Shown in pieces: positions 8,759-15,789 of a DNA stretch of 42,526 nt (its first letter is position 1; every line of letters begins with the position of its first letter). Under the pieces are notes generated by a model. It saw only the letters and a program-made list of their open reading frames with translations, ran no database searches and had not been told where the DNA came from. Position numbers and translations under genes: made by a program. The stretch spans positions 1 to 42,526 of IMG/VR virus record IMGVR_UViG_3300003323_000375. One strand, given 5' to 3'. Source of the DNA: a virus.

Positions 8759-9184
8759 TTAGCGCCTTCTCACAAAAGTAATATAGTAAGTTACGCCATC
8801 ATGTTTAAAATATGAGAGGTCAATGTCTACTGGAATCTCGTTTCCAAACTTATCATTGATATAAGGATCAAGGCCATGCCTATCAAATTTCTTTTGTGGA
8901 TTTGCCTTAAATTCTTTTTCAAACCAACGATGTTCTCTACGATTTCGTCTAGGAAGAACTAGATCAATTCTTCTACCAATTAGATCTTCCGATTCAAATG
9001 ATGTAATGGCACAAAATTCTCTATTAACCATGAAAAATCGCATTTTGTCGTCAAACAACGCTATTCCATCTGGAGATTCATCAAAAAGAAATTGCCATAA
9101 TTCTGCTTTAAGAATCAATGATTCAATCCTTTCGGAAAGTTCTTCTACTTTGTCAAAAAGTACCATTATATCTTCATTATACAT
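8759..9184 (-). CDS. Stand-alone PAS-domain protein
   Basis: A 141-aa protein. Residues ~1-30 form an amphipathic helix with hydrophobic heptads (VEELSERIESLILKAELWQF). Residues ~32-140 are a complete PAS fold: LFDESPDGIALFDDKMRFFM, NREFCAITSFESEDLIGRRI, a linker region, and the closing strands IPVDIDLSYFKHDGVTYYIT. No kinase, cyclase or DNA-binding domain follows, so it can only sense or dimerise. Two starts are possible: ATG at 9184, or the ATG six codons later, which sits 9 nt after a TATAAT box. It is separated from the endolysin by a hairpin. Its ligand and partner are unknown. Confidence 0.8.
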   Translation of the reverse strand: MYNEDIMVLFDKVEELSERIESLILKAELWQFLFDESPDGIALFDDKMRFFMVNREFCAITSFESEDLIGRRIDLVLPRRNRREHRWFEKEFKANPQKKFDRHGLDPYINDKFGNEIPVDIDLSYFKHDGVTYYITFVRRR

Positions 9185-9197
9185 TATTTAATTGGAA

Positions 9198-9219
9198 AAG
9201 GATGGCAAAAGCCATCCTT
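9198..9219 (-). terminator. Hairpin downstream of the endolysin gene
   Basis: AAGGATGGC-aaaa-GCCATCCTT, a 9-bp perfect stem with a 4-nt loop between the endolysin stop and the PAS start. The minus-strand transcript continues UUCC after the stem, so termination is plausible but the U tract is short. Confidence 0.6.
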
Positions 9220-9223
9220 CCCA

Positions 9224-10153
9224 TCAACGAATCTTTCCTTCAACACAAATAGAATATGGAGCGTTTGAAATAATTTGAACGCTATATTGATCTGTGCCAT
9301 CTGGTGCCTGAATATTTACCTTGTTCTGGTTTTGTGGAATATTCTTGAACCACTGACCGAATAGACCCTTGCCTGCGTTATCAACACATTCAACCCATAC
9401 CTCTTCGATAGAGCCCCATGCGCACTTTATTGTAAGCCAACTGGTTTGGTAAATAGTACCGAACCTTGAATTTGTTGGAACAACAAAGGTGTGTCTACGG
9501 AACTTTGGATCTTCACCAGCCGCCTTATCATAAGTTGGCTCATAGCTTGCGGTTGTTAATGCCATGTCATCCTCCTTTTTTACGATCGGTACATTCAGTG
9601 AATTTCTTGCATCCGATCTTAATTTATTTAGATCAATTGTTCTTCCTGGTGCGTAACCAGGGTCCCACTTACCAGTTATACTAGTTTCTGCGTGACCTTT
9701 TGCTCTGTTGATATCTCCATATCCAAAAACATCAGTACAAATCTTTGCAAGTATACAAGCAGTACGATACTGTGCTGCTGTCATAGGTTGGTCACCAGGA
9801 TAGATAATTTCATGCCCCCACATTAGCTTATTGAACAAGCTTGTTTTTGGTAGTGGGGCGGTGTTATATCCACCTGAAGCTCCCGCGTGGTTTGCTGGAT
9901 TAGCTGCTATTAGCCCAACTGATCCATCAGCCCAACCACAAGTATTACAAAGAGGACCGGATAAATCTGGACGACCATTGATAAGTACTGGAAGATTTGA
10001 ATTTGAAAAGCCTGTTGCGGTGTGGTGCCAACTAAAACCTTGATAAGCAGATGTCTGACCATTTCCTCTAGTCTGCCATCCTGATTGCTCATGAACGGTA
10101 ATGCCAGCAGCACGCAAACGAAGCATAACCTCAGTTGCTCTTGCTACGCTCAT
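9224..10153 (-). CDS. Endolysin, N-acetylmuramoyl-L-alanine amidase
   Basis: A 309-aa protein. The N-terminal ~190 residues are an Amidase_2/PGRP-like zinc amidase: first zinc ligand in FSWHHTATG (His43/44), NPANHAGASG in the middle, and the second His plus catalytic Lys in KGHAETSITGKWDPG. It cuts the lactyl-amide bond between N-acetylmuramate and the peptide stem. Residues ~195-309 form a separate beta-rich domain (RHTFVVPTNSRFGTIYQTSW, KNIPQNQNKVNIQAPDGTDQ), a likely wall-binding domain of a type I do not recognise. The start overlaps the stop of the 10150-10458 gene (ATGA). No holin is evident next to it. Confidence 0.9.
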   Translation of the reverse strand: MSVARATEVMLRLRAAGITVHEQSGWQTRGNGQTSAYQGFSWHHTATGFSNSNLPVLINGRPDLSGPLCNTCGWADGSVGLIAANPANHAGASGGYNTAPLPKTSLFNKLMWGHEIIYPGDQPMTAAQYRTACILAKICTDVFGYGDINRAKGHAETSITGKWDPGYAPGRTIDLNKLRSDARNSLNVPIVKKEDDMALTTASYEPTYDKAAGEDPKFRRHTFVVPTNSRFGTIYQTSWLTIKCAWGSIEEVWVECVDNAGKGLFGQWFKNIPQNQNKVNIQAPDGTDQYSVQIISNAPYSICVEGKIR

Positions 10154-10458
10154 TCTATATCCTCCAAAATTGACTTAACTGTAAGAGGATTATTTCTAAT
10201 ATCATCCTCTGGATCAAAGTCATCCCTAAGATATGGAGCAACAGGGTCTGCATCTAAGTAACCGCGAACGAAAGTTCCGCGAACTTTATCTGATTCACGA
10301 ATACCTGGTTCAGTTCTTATCACGACATCGTCGGCGTGGGTAGTAGGATCATCATCTTCGTCAGCAACAGAAGAAAGATGTTCTCTTACATGCTTAATTG
10401 TTAATTCTAATATTCCAGGATCTGCATCTTCTGGAACAAATTGGTAATATGCAACCAT
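10150..10458 (-). CDS. Acidic unknown protein coupled to the endolysin
   Basis: A 102-aa, strongly acidic protein (MVAYYQFVPEDADPG..., with DEDDDPTTHADD in the middle). The start is the ATG at 10458, with GGAGG six nt upstream. Its stop overlaps the endolysin ATG, so the two are co-translated. It has no membrane segment, so it is not a holin. A chaperone, regulator or virion role cannot be told apart. Confidence 0.7.
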   Translation of the reverse strand: MVAYYQFVPEDADPGILELTIKHVREHLSSVADEDDDPTTHADDVVIRTEPGIRESDKVRGTFVRGYLDADPVAPYLRDDFDPEDDIRNNPLTVKSILEDIE

Positions 10459-10473
10459 GTTCAACCTCCACTC

Positions 10474-10499
10474 TTTAGCGTATCAAAATTCACGCTAAA
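10474..10499. repeat. Inverted repeat upstream of the lysis pair
   Basis: TTTAGCGT and ACGCTAAA, 8 bp perfect, separated by 10 nt, just upstream of the ribosome site of the 10150-10458 gene. It could be an operator or a 5' leader hairpin. No clear promoter boxes were seen next to it. Confidence 0.5.
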
Positions 10500-10505
10500 T
10501 AGCAA

Positions 10506-10540
10506 AGACCGGGTACCGTCGTGAATGAGGTACCCGGTCT
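10506..10540 (-). terminator. Hairpin terminator downstream of nrdJ
   Basis: A 12-bp perfect stem (AGACCGGGTACC / GGTACCCGGTCT) with an 11-nt loop, in the 170-bp gap after nrdJ. It separates the nucleotide-metabolism operon from the lysis genes. A second small hairpin, CAGGCA-acca-TGCCTG at 10601-10616, lies between it and the nrdJ stop. Confidence 0.65.
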
Positions 10541-10633
10541 AGCATCCTAAGGAAGCAGCACGAATGGCGATCCTGAATTGCATTCCTTTACCGTAAACCA
10601 CAGGCAACCATGCCTGATACGTTTATTGTAATA

Positions 10634-12580
10634 CTATTCTTTTACGATGTCAACTACTTCACAAGCCCCGGCGGAACAAGCAAGTGTTTGACTTCCTTCA
10701 GTATTATCTTCAACTTCATAATGTGAAAGCAATGACCAATGAATTGTTTTTGGCATCTTAGAAAGCAATTCTTCGTATTCTTCCTTGCTTACTGCTTGGT
10801 ATGGTGCCTGCTTATAAACATGGTCTGTACGCGGAAGGAAGCTAATTCCCGCTACGTCATCCCAATTCTTGTAAACCCAAGCTGCTACCTCAATCCATTC
10901 GTCTTCACCCACTGAAATAGTTACTGAAGGATTGTGCTCAGTCCAGTGGTTCCTATAGACTCTCCAAATTTCGAGATGCTCAAGAGCACTAAGATTTTCC
11001 TGAACAATAGCTCCTTCAGGTGCCTTTGTGGGATAGGAGAATACTGTTGTATCTCCCGGGCGCATTACGCATGGCTCATTTGGAATGCCACTATCCTTGA
11101 GGAATTGAGTAAGTGGATCATTATTTGAATTACGAACTGTACGAATATAGTATTCACTGTGCCATGGATGCATTCCAGAACTAGACTTCACAAGCTGGCT
11201 TACAGTTCCACTTGGCTTAACAGTAGTAATGGCAGCAGATGGATTTATTCCAAGCTCACGTGCATAGATAGCATTTGTGTTTATCGCAAACTCTCTTAAT
11301 TCGTCAAGTGCATCAGCAAGTTTATCAAGACCTTCTGAACCGTTGAAGAACTTATTTCCAAACTGTCCAGTAAGACTAACACCAAGCAATCTTTCCTCTT
11401 CAGCATTTTCACGCCAAGACTTACGAAGATATTTAAAGTTTGTCAAGGTTGATTGGAAAGTACCAAGAATTGTAGCAATCTTAACCTTTTCCTTAATTGT
11501 GTCAACAGTGTCGCTTTCTTCAACAACAACCTCGGTAAGATTACAAAGTCCATTTGGTCTTAGTGCGATCTCGCCACAAGGATTTACTCCCTGTACCTTT
11601 GAAGAATCACGACGACCGGCTGAATCAATATGTTTACGAATAGAGTCGAGATTGAATATTCCTCTTTCACCTGACTTTGATTCAATGAGATTTGACCATT
11701 CCTGCAAGAAGGTCTCTACATCTGGTTTTGACTCGTAAATGGCTGAATTATTTGCTAGAGCACGCTGACCCTGTGCAGTCCACCATTCACCTGACTTTGC
11801 CTTGGCAAGTTTGGTGTCACCTAGATCAGACAAAGAAATCAAGGCTGCTCTACGAACGCCACCTACAACTACAATTTCTGCAATCTTGCAAATAAGGTCG
11901 TGGCATTCCATGGTGGTAAGTTTACGACCTGCCGCGTTCTTAAATGTTCGAATGAAGAATTCGAACACTTCACGAAGTGGCTCTGGACCACTGGCACGAC
12001 CACCAAAAGTTTTTAACCTGGCACCCTTTGGACGAACCTTAGATGTGTCGATATTTGGAATCTGTCCAGAATAGAGCATGGCTACTAGCTCTTTAAGAGC
12101 CTTTGACCAACCAAGCTTTGAATCAGCAACAATAATTGTTGTATCTGTGTCATGGAATGTATCGTCCACAACTGGAAGCTTATTTACGTTTTCCTGAGTA
12201 ACACTGAATCCAAGACCAGTACCATTCATAAGAACATAAAGTGCTTCGTCAAAAGCGCGGGGAGAATCAACGGCAATGAAGCTACAGTTATAGCCTGCTA
12301 GATTCTCTCTTTCCAATGCTGGACCCGCAGTCATAAGCGCGCGCATTGAAGGCATTACTTTGTGGTTTAGAATGGCATCACGGATTTCCTCCGCAAGTGT
12401 ACCTTCAATATTAAAATCAAAGTTCTTTGCAAGGTGGCCCTGCATAAACTCTACATACCTATCTACCGTTTCAGCCCAGGTTTCACGACGGCCCTTTTCT
12501 TCATCCCAACGGGCATAACGTGAAACAGCGATGAAGCTACGGTAGGGATCAATAATCTGACCCCCTTCATCTACTATCAA
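10634..12580 (-). CDS. nrdJ: Adenosylcobalamin-dependent ribonucleotide reductase (class II)
   Basis: A 648-aa class II reductase resembling the monomeric RTPR of Lactobacillus leichmannii. It reduces ribonucleotides to deoxyribonucleotides using a cobalamin-derived radical, so it needs no oxygen and no small subunit. Visible active-site residues are Cys99 (GYNCSF), Cys335 and Glu337 (VNPCGEIAL), Cys346 (GLCNLTE), and the C-terminal shuttle pair Cys635/Cys640 (LACSAGACEVV). Their spacings (335-346, 635-640) equal those of the Lactobacillus enzyme (408-419, 731-736). It is about 90 residues shorter than that 739-aa enzyme. The start is TTG at 12580 with AAGGAG 8 nt upstream. nrdH lies directly upstream as electron donor. 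Confidence 0.95.
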   Translation of the reverse strand: MIVDEGGQIIDPYRSFIAVSRYARWDEEKGRRETWAETVDRYVEFMQGHLAKNFDFNIEGTLAEEIRDAILNHKVMPSMRALMTAGPALERENLAGYNCSFIAVDSPRAFDEALYVLMNGTGLGFSVTQENVNKLPVVDDTFHDTDTTIIVADSKLGWSKALKELVAMLYSGQIPNIDTSKVRPKGARLKTFGGRASGPEPLREVFEFFIRTFKNAAGRKLTTMECHDLICKIAEIVVVGGVRRAALISLSDLGDTKLAKAKSGEWWTAQGQRALANNSAIYESKPDVETFLQEWSNLIESKSGERGIFNLDSIRKHIDSAGRRDSSKVQGVNPCGEIALRPNGLCNLTEVVVEESDTVDTIKEKVKIATILGTFQSTLTNFKYLRKSWRENAEEERLLGVSLTGQFGNKFFNGSEGLDKLADALDELREFAINTNAIYARELGINPSAAITTVKPSGTVSQLVKSSSGMHPWHSEYYIRTVRNSNNDPLTQFLKDSGIPNEPCVMRPGDTTVFSYPTKAPEGAIVQENLSALEHLEIWRVYRNHWTEHNPSVTISVGEDEWIEVAAWVYKNWDDVAGISFLPRTDHVYKQAPYQAVSKEEYEELLSKMPKTIHWSLLSHYEVEDNTEGSQTLACSAGACEVVDIVKE

Positions 12581-12599
12581 TACAAAAACTCCTTTTAAA

Positions 12600-12821
12600 T
12601 TATTTTAGTTGCATAAGCAGTGAGGGTTGGTGACCAGACCAGCTATCGCCAGAGTCAGTCAAAACAACCGGTACCTGTTGATACCCGAGGTCAATGACCT
12701 CTTGGAAATTACTATCGTCTTCTTCGATGTTACGAACATTGTATTCAACGCCTAGCTCATCGAGAAATTCCTTGGTTCTGTCACAGAATGGACAGCTGTT
12801 TTTGGTGTATACGGTAACCAT
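12600..12821 (-). CDS. nrdH: NrdH-type redoxin
   Basis: A 73-aa glutaredoxin-fold protein with the redox motif C10-P-F-C13 and the cis-Pro/TVP-like YQQVPVVLTD loop followed by WSGHQPS, typical of NrdH. It passes electrons from thioredoxin reductase to ribonucleotide reductase. It ends 19 nt before the nrdJ TTG, so both are in one operon, and its 5' end overlaps the HNH gene by 41 nt. Confidence 0.93.
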   Translation of the reverse strand: MVTVYTKNSCPFCDRTKEFLDELGVEYNVRNIEEDDSNFQEVIDLGYQQVPVVLTDSGDSWSGHQPSLLMQLK

Positions 12822-13335
12822 AAATTTCCTCTATAAATCCTAAAAACTCTTCTTCGGGCAATGCCCACTTCATTACGTTCACTGTCTTATGGACAAATTG
12901 AACATTTCCCAAATAGTAACCCTCATTTGAGTCAATCCTATCAAGACTTGCTGTGCATTCTTCACCGGAGAGAGTAAGCTCACGGCCAGTATAGGAGCAT
13001 TTTCCATCTTGGGCTTCCCAAAGCTTATCCAATTCATCAATAGTGATTTCACAGGTAATATTTCTCTTCCGCGCTCCGTGCTTGACGTTAGATAAGAATC
13101 GAGCGGTAACATATTTACCACCTTTGTAATAAATAGAGTCGCTGCCTTTGGCTACGTTCTTCCTCGCACAGAAAACACATCCTCCGATGTTTTTCTTTAT
13201 TACATCGGAGGAAAGTGAATATTGCTTATTACATGAAATGCAAACAACTTGCCAGTAAGCTTTCTTGTTTTTGCTTGGAAGCTTACAAAGAACATTGAAT
13301 CCACCATGCACCGTTCCAACTAGATTTAGTGACAT
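12781..13335 (-). CDS. HNH endonuclease with zinc ribbon
   Basis: A 184-aa protein. Two CxxC pairs (VCISCNK at ~33-36 and GCVFCARK at ~53-56) form a zinc ribbon. The C-terminal half is an HNH-type domain (DGKCSYTGREL, ASLDRIDSNEGYYLGNVQFV, then KTVNVMKWALPEEE). This layout is common for free-standing phage homing endonucleases. It overlaps the start of nrdH by 41 nt, suggesting insertion between the glycosyltransferase and the nrd genes. A TATACT box lies 9 nt before the ATG. Homing activity is inferred; there is no split gene or intron here. Confidence 0.85.
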   Translation of the reverse strand: MSLNLVGTVHGGFNVLCKLPSKNKKAYWQVVCISCNKQYSLSSDVIKKNIGGCVFCARKNVAKGSDSIYYKGGKYVTARFLSNVKHGARKRNITCEITIDELDKLWEAQDGKCSYTGRELTLSGEECTASLDRIDSNEGYYLGNVQFVHKTVNVMKWALPEEEFLGFIEEIYGYRIHQKQLSIL

Positions 13336-13376
13336 GATCTCAATAGTATAGCACTTCTTGTGTTAGAAAAATGCAT

Positions 13377-14357
13377 TTATGAAGTTGTTACATTCAATGT
13401 ATTTAGTGCCTGACCTGTGAGTTTGTTCCAATCGTAAACAGAATGAACTTCAAAAGCCTGCTTGTAATATTGGTCATGCAATTCATCAATATTATCCAGA
13501 CAGTAACGTAATTTATCTACAAGTTCGTCTTCATCAGGCAATAGTACATTTCCCGGATGCTCTTCTTGCCACGGAGATTTAATGTATGATGAGCTGACAC
13601 CAAGGTCACCAAGGAAATCCTTGTATTCTGCCCATTCAGCGGTGCAAATGGTGGGGGTTCCTACGGCAAGAGACTGCAAAGGAATCAATCCAAAACCTTC
13701 TCCATATGAAGGATAGACTGAGAAGTCACACTGCTGGTAGACACGAACTAGATCATCTTGTTCGAGATCCGCCGCGAATATTTTAACGTTGTTTCCTAAG
13801 TCGCCAACAATTGATCCATTGACATAATTTCTTACACGGACATGGTCCTTGGTCTTCAAATAAAGACACACGTCATCGCGATTGCCGAAAGCTTTTTTAA
13901 ATGCATTGTAAGCTAGCTGACCGCCTTTTCGAGAAGCTGGTTCACCATGGTGTAGGAATTTAACAACACTTCCTGTACGCTTTCGCTTAGGCTTCCACTC
14001 AGAACCAATTCCGTGCGGGTAGACGTGACTAACCTTGAATCCCAGGTTTTCCCACATTTCCTTGACCCAAGTGCTGGTGGCCCACAGTTCATCACATTCT
14101 TGTAACGGCTCTAGCCAATCTTTTGGAATTGCTGTAGACTCCCAAGGTATAAGAGCAATATTATGTTGCTCTCGGCGAATAACATCTCCAAAATAGGATG
14201 GTTGGCAGAAGTTTAATTGAACTTGCTCGTCTGGTTCATTGAATTGGACCTTCCACCCATTATTTTGCATCGATGTTACAATATTAAATGCCGCTTCGGA
14301 ATATCCGTGCCTTCTGGTAAGATTTCCTTCAGCAGTATAGAATGATATTGAATTCAT
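13377..14357 (-). CDS. Glycosyltransferase, GT4-like (GT-B fold)
   Basis: A 326-aa glycosyltransferase. The N-terminal acceptor domain (GYSEAAFNIVTSMQNNGWKV, ELWATSTWVKEMWENLGFKV, VYPHGIGSEW) is followed by the nucleotide-sugar domain with FLHHGEPASRKGG and the E-x7-E region EGFGLIPLQSLAVGTP. It could modify phage DNA, virion proteins or the host surface; the window does not say which. The ATG at 14357 sits 6 nt after a TAATAT -10 box and lacks a ribosome site, so a leaderless mRNA is expected. It is the first gene of the minus operon leading to HNH, nrdH and nrdJ. Confidence 0.88.
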   Translation of the reverse strand: MNSISFYTAEGNLTRRHGYSEAAFNIVTSMQNNGWKVQFNEPDEQVQLNFCQPSYFGDVIRREQHNIALIPWESTAIPKDWLEPLQECDELWATSTWVKEMWENLGFKVSHVYPHGIGSEWKPKRKRTGSVVKFLHHGEPASRKGGQLAYNAFKKAFGNRDDVCLYLKTKDHVRVRNYVNGSIVGDLGNNVKIFAADLEQDDLVRVYQQCDFSVYPSYGEGFGLIPLQSLAVGTPTICTAEWAEYKDFLGDLGVSSSYIKSPWQEEHPGNVLLPDEDELVDKLRYCLDNIDELHDQYYKQAFEVHSVYDWNKLTGQALNTLNVTTS

Positions 14358-14363
14358 GCCAGT

Positions 14364-14392
14364 ATATTACCATGCTTGACACTTTGTGTGAA
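14364..14392 (-). promoter_or_regulatory. Promoter of the glycosyltransferase, leaderless start
   Basis: On the minus strand TTCACA (14392-14387), a 17-bp spacer and TAATAT (14369-14364), then 6 nt to the ATG at 14357. It overlaps almost completely with a plus-strand promoter at 14376-14403, so the two probably exclude each other. Confidence 0.6.
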
Positions 14393-14403
14393 CATGCTAT
14401 ACT
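14376..14403 (+). promoter_or_regulatory. Plus-strand promoter of a small RNA
   Basis: TTGACA (14376-14381), a 16-bp spacer and TATACT (14398-14403); expected start near 14410. There is no open reading frame of note before a strong terminator ~90 nt downstream. Confidence 0.7.
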
Positions 14404-14409
14404 GGATTC

Positions 14410-14508
14410 AAAGGGTTTCCTGCCAGTTACCTTAGCTCCCCAGTAAGAAAATCATAGTTTTCCCCGGTGGATCGAGGGCAGGAAGATCCACCGGGGATTC
14501 TTTTATTT
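14410..14508 (+). ncRNA. Candidate ~100-nt small RNA
   Basis: Bounded by a consensus-like promoter on the left and a 12-bp hairpin plus U-rich tract on the right; no coding frame is evident inside. The 5' segment UUCCUGCC (14417-14424) is exactly complementary to GGCAGGAA in the loop of the 3' hairpin (14477-14484). The RNA could therefore fold back into a pseudoknot, or switch between terminator-bound and free states. It is transcribed away from the glycosyltransferase. Targets are unknown. Confidence 0.6.
14462..14508 (+). terminator. Strong Rho-independent terminator
   Basis: CCCCGGTGGATC (14462-14473) pairs perfectly with GATCCACCGGGG (14485-14496), with an 11-nt loop, followed by ATTCTTTTATTT. 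The T tract is only on the plus-strand side. Confidence 0.88.
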
Positions 14509-14509
14509 C

Positions 14510-14860
14510 CGGACCTTTATCTGCCGTTTAAATGATACGGAACCTGCCCCAGGGGAAAAGATAAAGGTGTTAGGGTAAGCCAGCGACTTATGCCAAGACT
14601 GGCGGGGCGATAGAGCTACTAATGGTGTTCCTGTCCTATTAGTAGTGTGGTGATTTTTCCCCATCTTTCCTACCCCTCTATCGTCTATAGGCATAAATAA
14701 AGTGGAAAGACCAGTCGACTATAGGTCAAAAACAGACTGGACTATAGGTACATGATCGTGTGACTCAGAGGACATGTACGTGGCAGGAACGAAAAACCCG
14801 GAGCTAAGACATATTAATCAACAACTTCTTATCTTTTATATTGTTGATGTCTTCAGGCAC
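14510..14860. other. Noncoding island of nested inverted repeats
   Basis: No convincing gene, but a chain of perfect inverted repeats. ACCTTTATCT/AGATAAAGGT (14513-14522, 14559-14568) encloses two 4-bp hairpins. GCCAG/CTGGC lies at 14579-14583 and 14599-14603. CGATAGAG/CTCTATCG (14608-14615, 14676-14683) directly abuts CTACTAAT/ATTAGTAG (14616-14623, 14638-14645). CCAGTC/GACTGG lies at 14711-14716 and 14735-14740, GTACATG/CATGTAC at 14748-14754 and 14773-14779, and a bulged 13-bp stem at 14806-14853. GACTATAGGT occurs twice (14717, 14740). It may be a structured RNA, an operator cluster, or both. Confidence 0.55.
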
Positions 14861-14929
14861 GATAGGGGGGATATAGATATATCTAAAATTGAAATTAAAT
14901 TGACTGTGTTAATTTAAGGAGAGATATAG

Positions 14930-15115
14930 ATGTCAAAGAAATGTCCAAAATGTCAGCAGGTAAAAGACCGTACTGCCTTTCCTAAAGGTGGAGCTAATTG
15001 CAATGCTTGTAATAATGCAAGAAATAGAAAGGATTACAAGGAAAATCCACATGCTGCTCAAATGTCCAGAGACCGAGTACGGAAGTTTCGACAAAGGAAG
15101 AAAGATAATGGATAA
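14930..15115 (+). CDS. Small zinc-ribbon basic protein
   Basis: A 61-aa protein with two Cys pairs, CPKC near residue 5 and CNAC near residue 24, then a basic tail (SRDRVRKFRQRKKDNG). This is the layout of short HNH-like or zinc-ribbon nucleic-acid-binding proteins of phages; the catalytic HNH part is absent. A strong AAGGAG precedes the ATG. It is the first gene of the plus-strand early block. The palindrome TAGATATATCTA just upstream may be an operator. Confidence 0.75.
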   Translation: MSKKCPKCQQVKDRTAFPKGGANCNACNNARNRKDYKENPHAAQMSRDRVRKFRQRKKDNG

Positions 15116-15293
15116 AGAATTCAAATTAACAATTCCGAAGGATGACTTCCTTAAAATAGTATCCCTATTAGATGAATTCGGAGAACTATGTAAGGAAAAA
15201 GGTGTAAAGTTTAATAAATACACCGAAGAGGAATTACTACAAATCCTCTATTTATATAGAAATTACAAAACTGGTGATCTTCCACCATTCTGA
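15108..15293 (+). CDS. Unknown small protein
   Basis: A 61-aa protein (MDKEFKLTIPKDDFLKIVSL...). The ATG at 15108 has AAAGGAAG upstream and overlaps the previous gene's end. Mostly helical, of mixed charge, with a Tyr-rich end (LYLYRNYKTGDLPPF). No family recognised. Confidence 0.65.
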   Translation: MDKEFKLTIPKDDFLKIVSLLDEFGELCKEKGVKFNKYTEEELLQILYLYRNYKTGDLPPF

Positions 15294-15308
15294 AAAGAGC
15301 TTAAATAG

Positions 15309-15524
15309 ATGTATATTGATGACTTAATAGAAAAATTGCAGGCTCAGCGCGATCGGCACGGAAATGTCAAGGTATATATTTATACTGATGAATGCGATAC
15401 CATGCTGAGAGTGGATGCAGTGACCTATGATGTATTTTGTCCTGAATGCGGAACAATTTACTGCGAATTAACTGCCGAGTCTGCTCCCGAAAGTTACTGG
15501 AATGATCATCCATGCTGTTCTTGA
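15309..15524 (+). CDS. Unknown small protein with Cys cluster
   Basis: A 71-aa acidic protein. IEKLQAQRDRHGNVKVYIYT resembles a common phage small-protein motif in which a helix is followed by a D..V.V strand pair. The C-terminal half has CPECGTIYC and a terminal HPCCS, a possible metal site. Function unknown. Confidence 0.65.
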   Translation: MYIDDLIEKLQAQRDRHGNVKVYIYTDECDTMLRVDAVTYDVFCPECGTIYCELTAESAPESYWNDHPCCS

Positions 15525-15549
15525 CAACAATCTTGATCGATGCTAACGT
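15521..15549 (+). promoter_or_regulatory. Promoter giving a leaderless mRNA
   Basis: TTGACA (15521-15526), a 17-bp spacer and TAACGT (15544-15549), matching the actinobacterial TANNNT -10 pattern. The next gene's ATG starts 7 nt after the -10 box, at the expected transcription start, and has no ribosome site. Confidence 0.65.
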
Positions 15550-15555
15550 CCAGTT

Positions 15556-15789
15556 ATGATAACGTTCGAGCAGGTTTTAGAATATAATGATTGGGCTCGT
15601 CGTGGTTACCTTGAGCCTATTAATTGTCCAATTCACGCAAATCTTGACCTAATTCCCGATGCGGACAAAGATGGATTGATCCTCGTCTGCGGTTTATGTG
15701 ATTATATAAAACATATAGGCGCACAAGGCGAGAAGGATATTCTTTCCAAGATTCGAATGGCTAAATTCTTATTTACCCAGGAGGCATAA
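15556..15789 (+). CDS. Unknown protein with Cys pairs, leaderless
   Basis: A 77-aa protein. The ATG lies exactly where the promoter at 15521-15549 should start transcription, and no Shine-Dalgarno sequence is present. Cysteines and a histidine (INCPIHAN, LVCGLCDYIKHIG) suggest a small zinc-binding unit. Its stop overlaps the next ATG (TAATG). Confidence 0.7.
   Translation: MITFEQVLEYNDWARRGYLEPINCPIHANLDLIPDADKDGLILVCGLCDYIKHIGAQGEKDILSKIRMAKFLFTQEA

Noticed and set aside
13377-14357. Group I intron next to the HNH gene
   Set aside because: No interrupted gene nearby; the structured DNA at 14510-14860 lacks recognisable P3/P7 core elements and is not flanked by exon halves.
14503-14694. Minus-strand 53-63-codon reading frame starting MPIDDRGVGK or MGKNHHTTNR
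   Set aside because: From the inner start it has no acidic residues, unlike nearly all genes here, and it coincides exactly with the nested inverted repeats. A GGTAGGAAAG site before the inner ATG keeps a small doubt.
14682-14750. T7-like promoter cores (GACTATAGG twice, TCTATAGG once)
   Set aside because: Only the last nine bases resemble the T7 consensus, no phage RNA polymerase gene is in the window, and two copies lie within inverted repeats.
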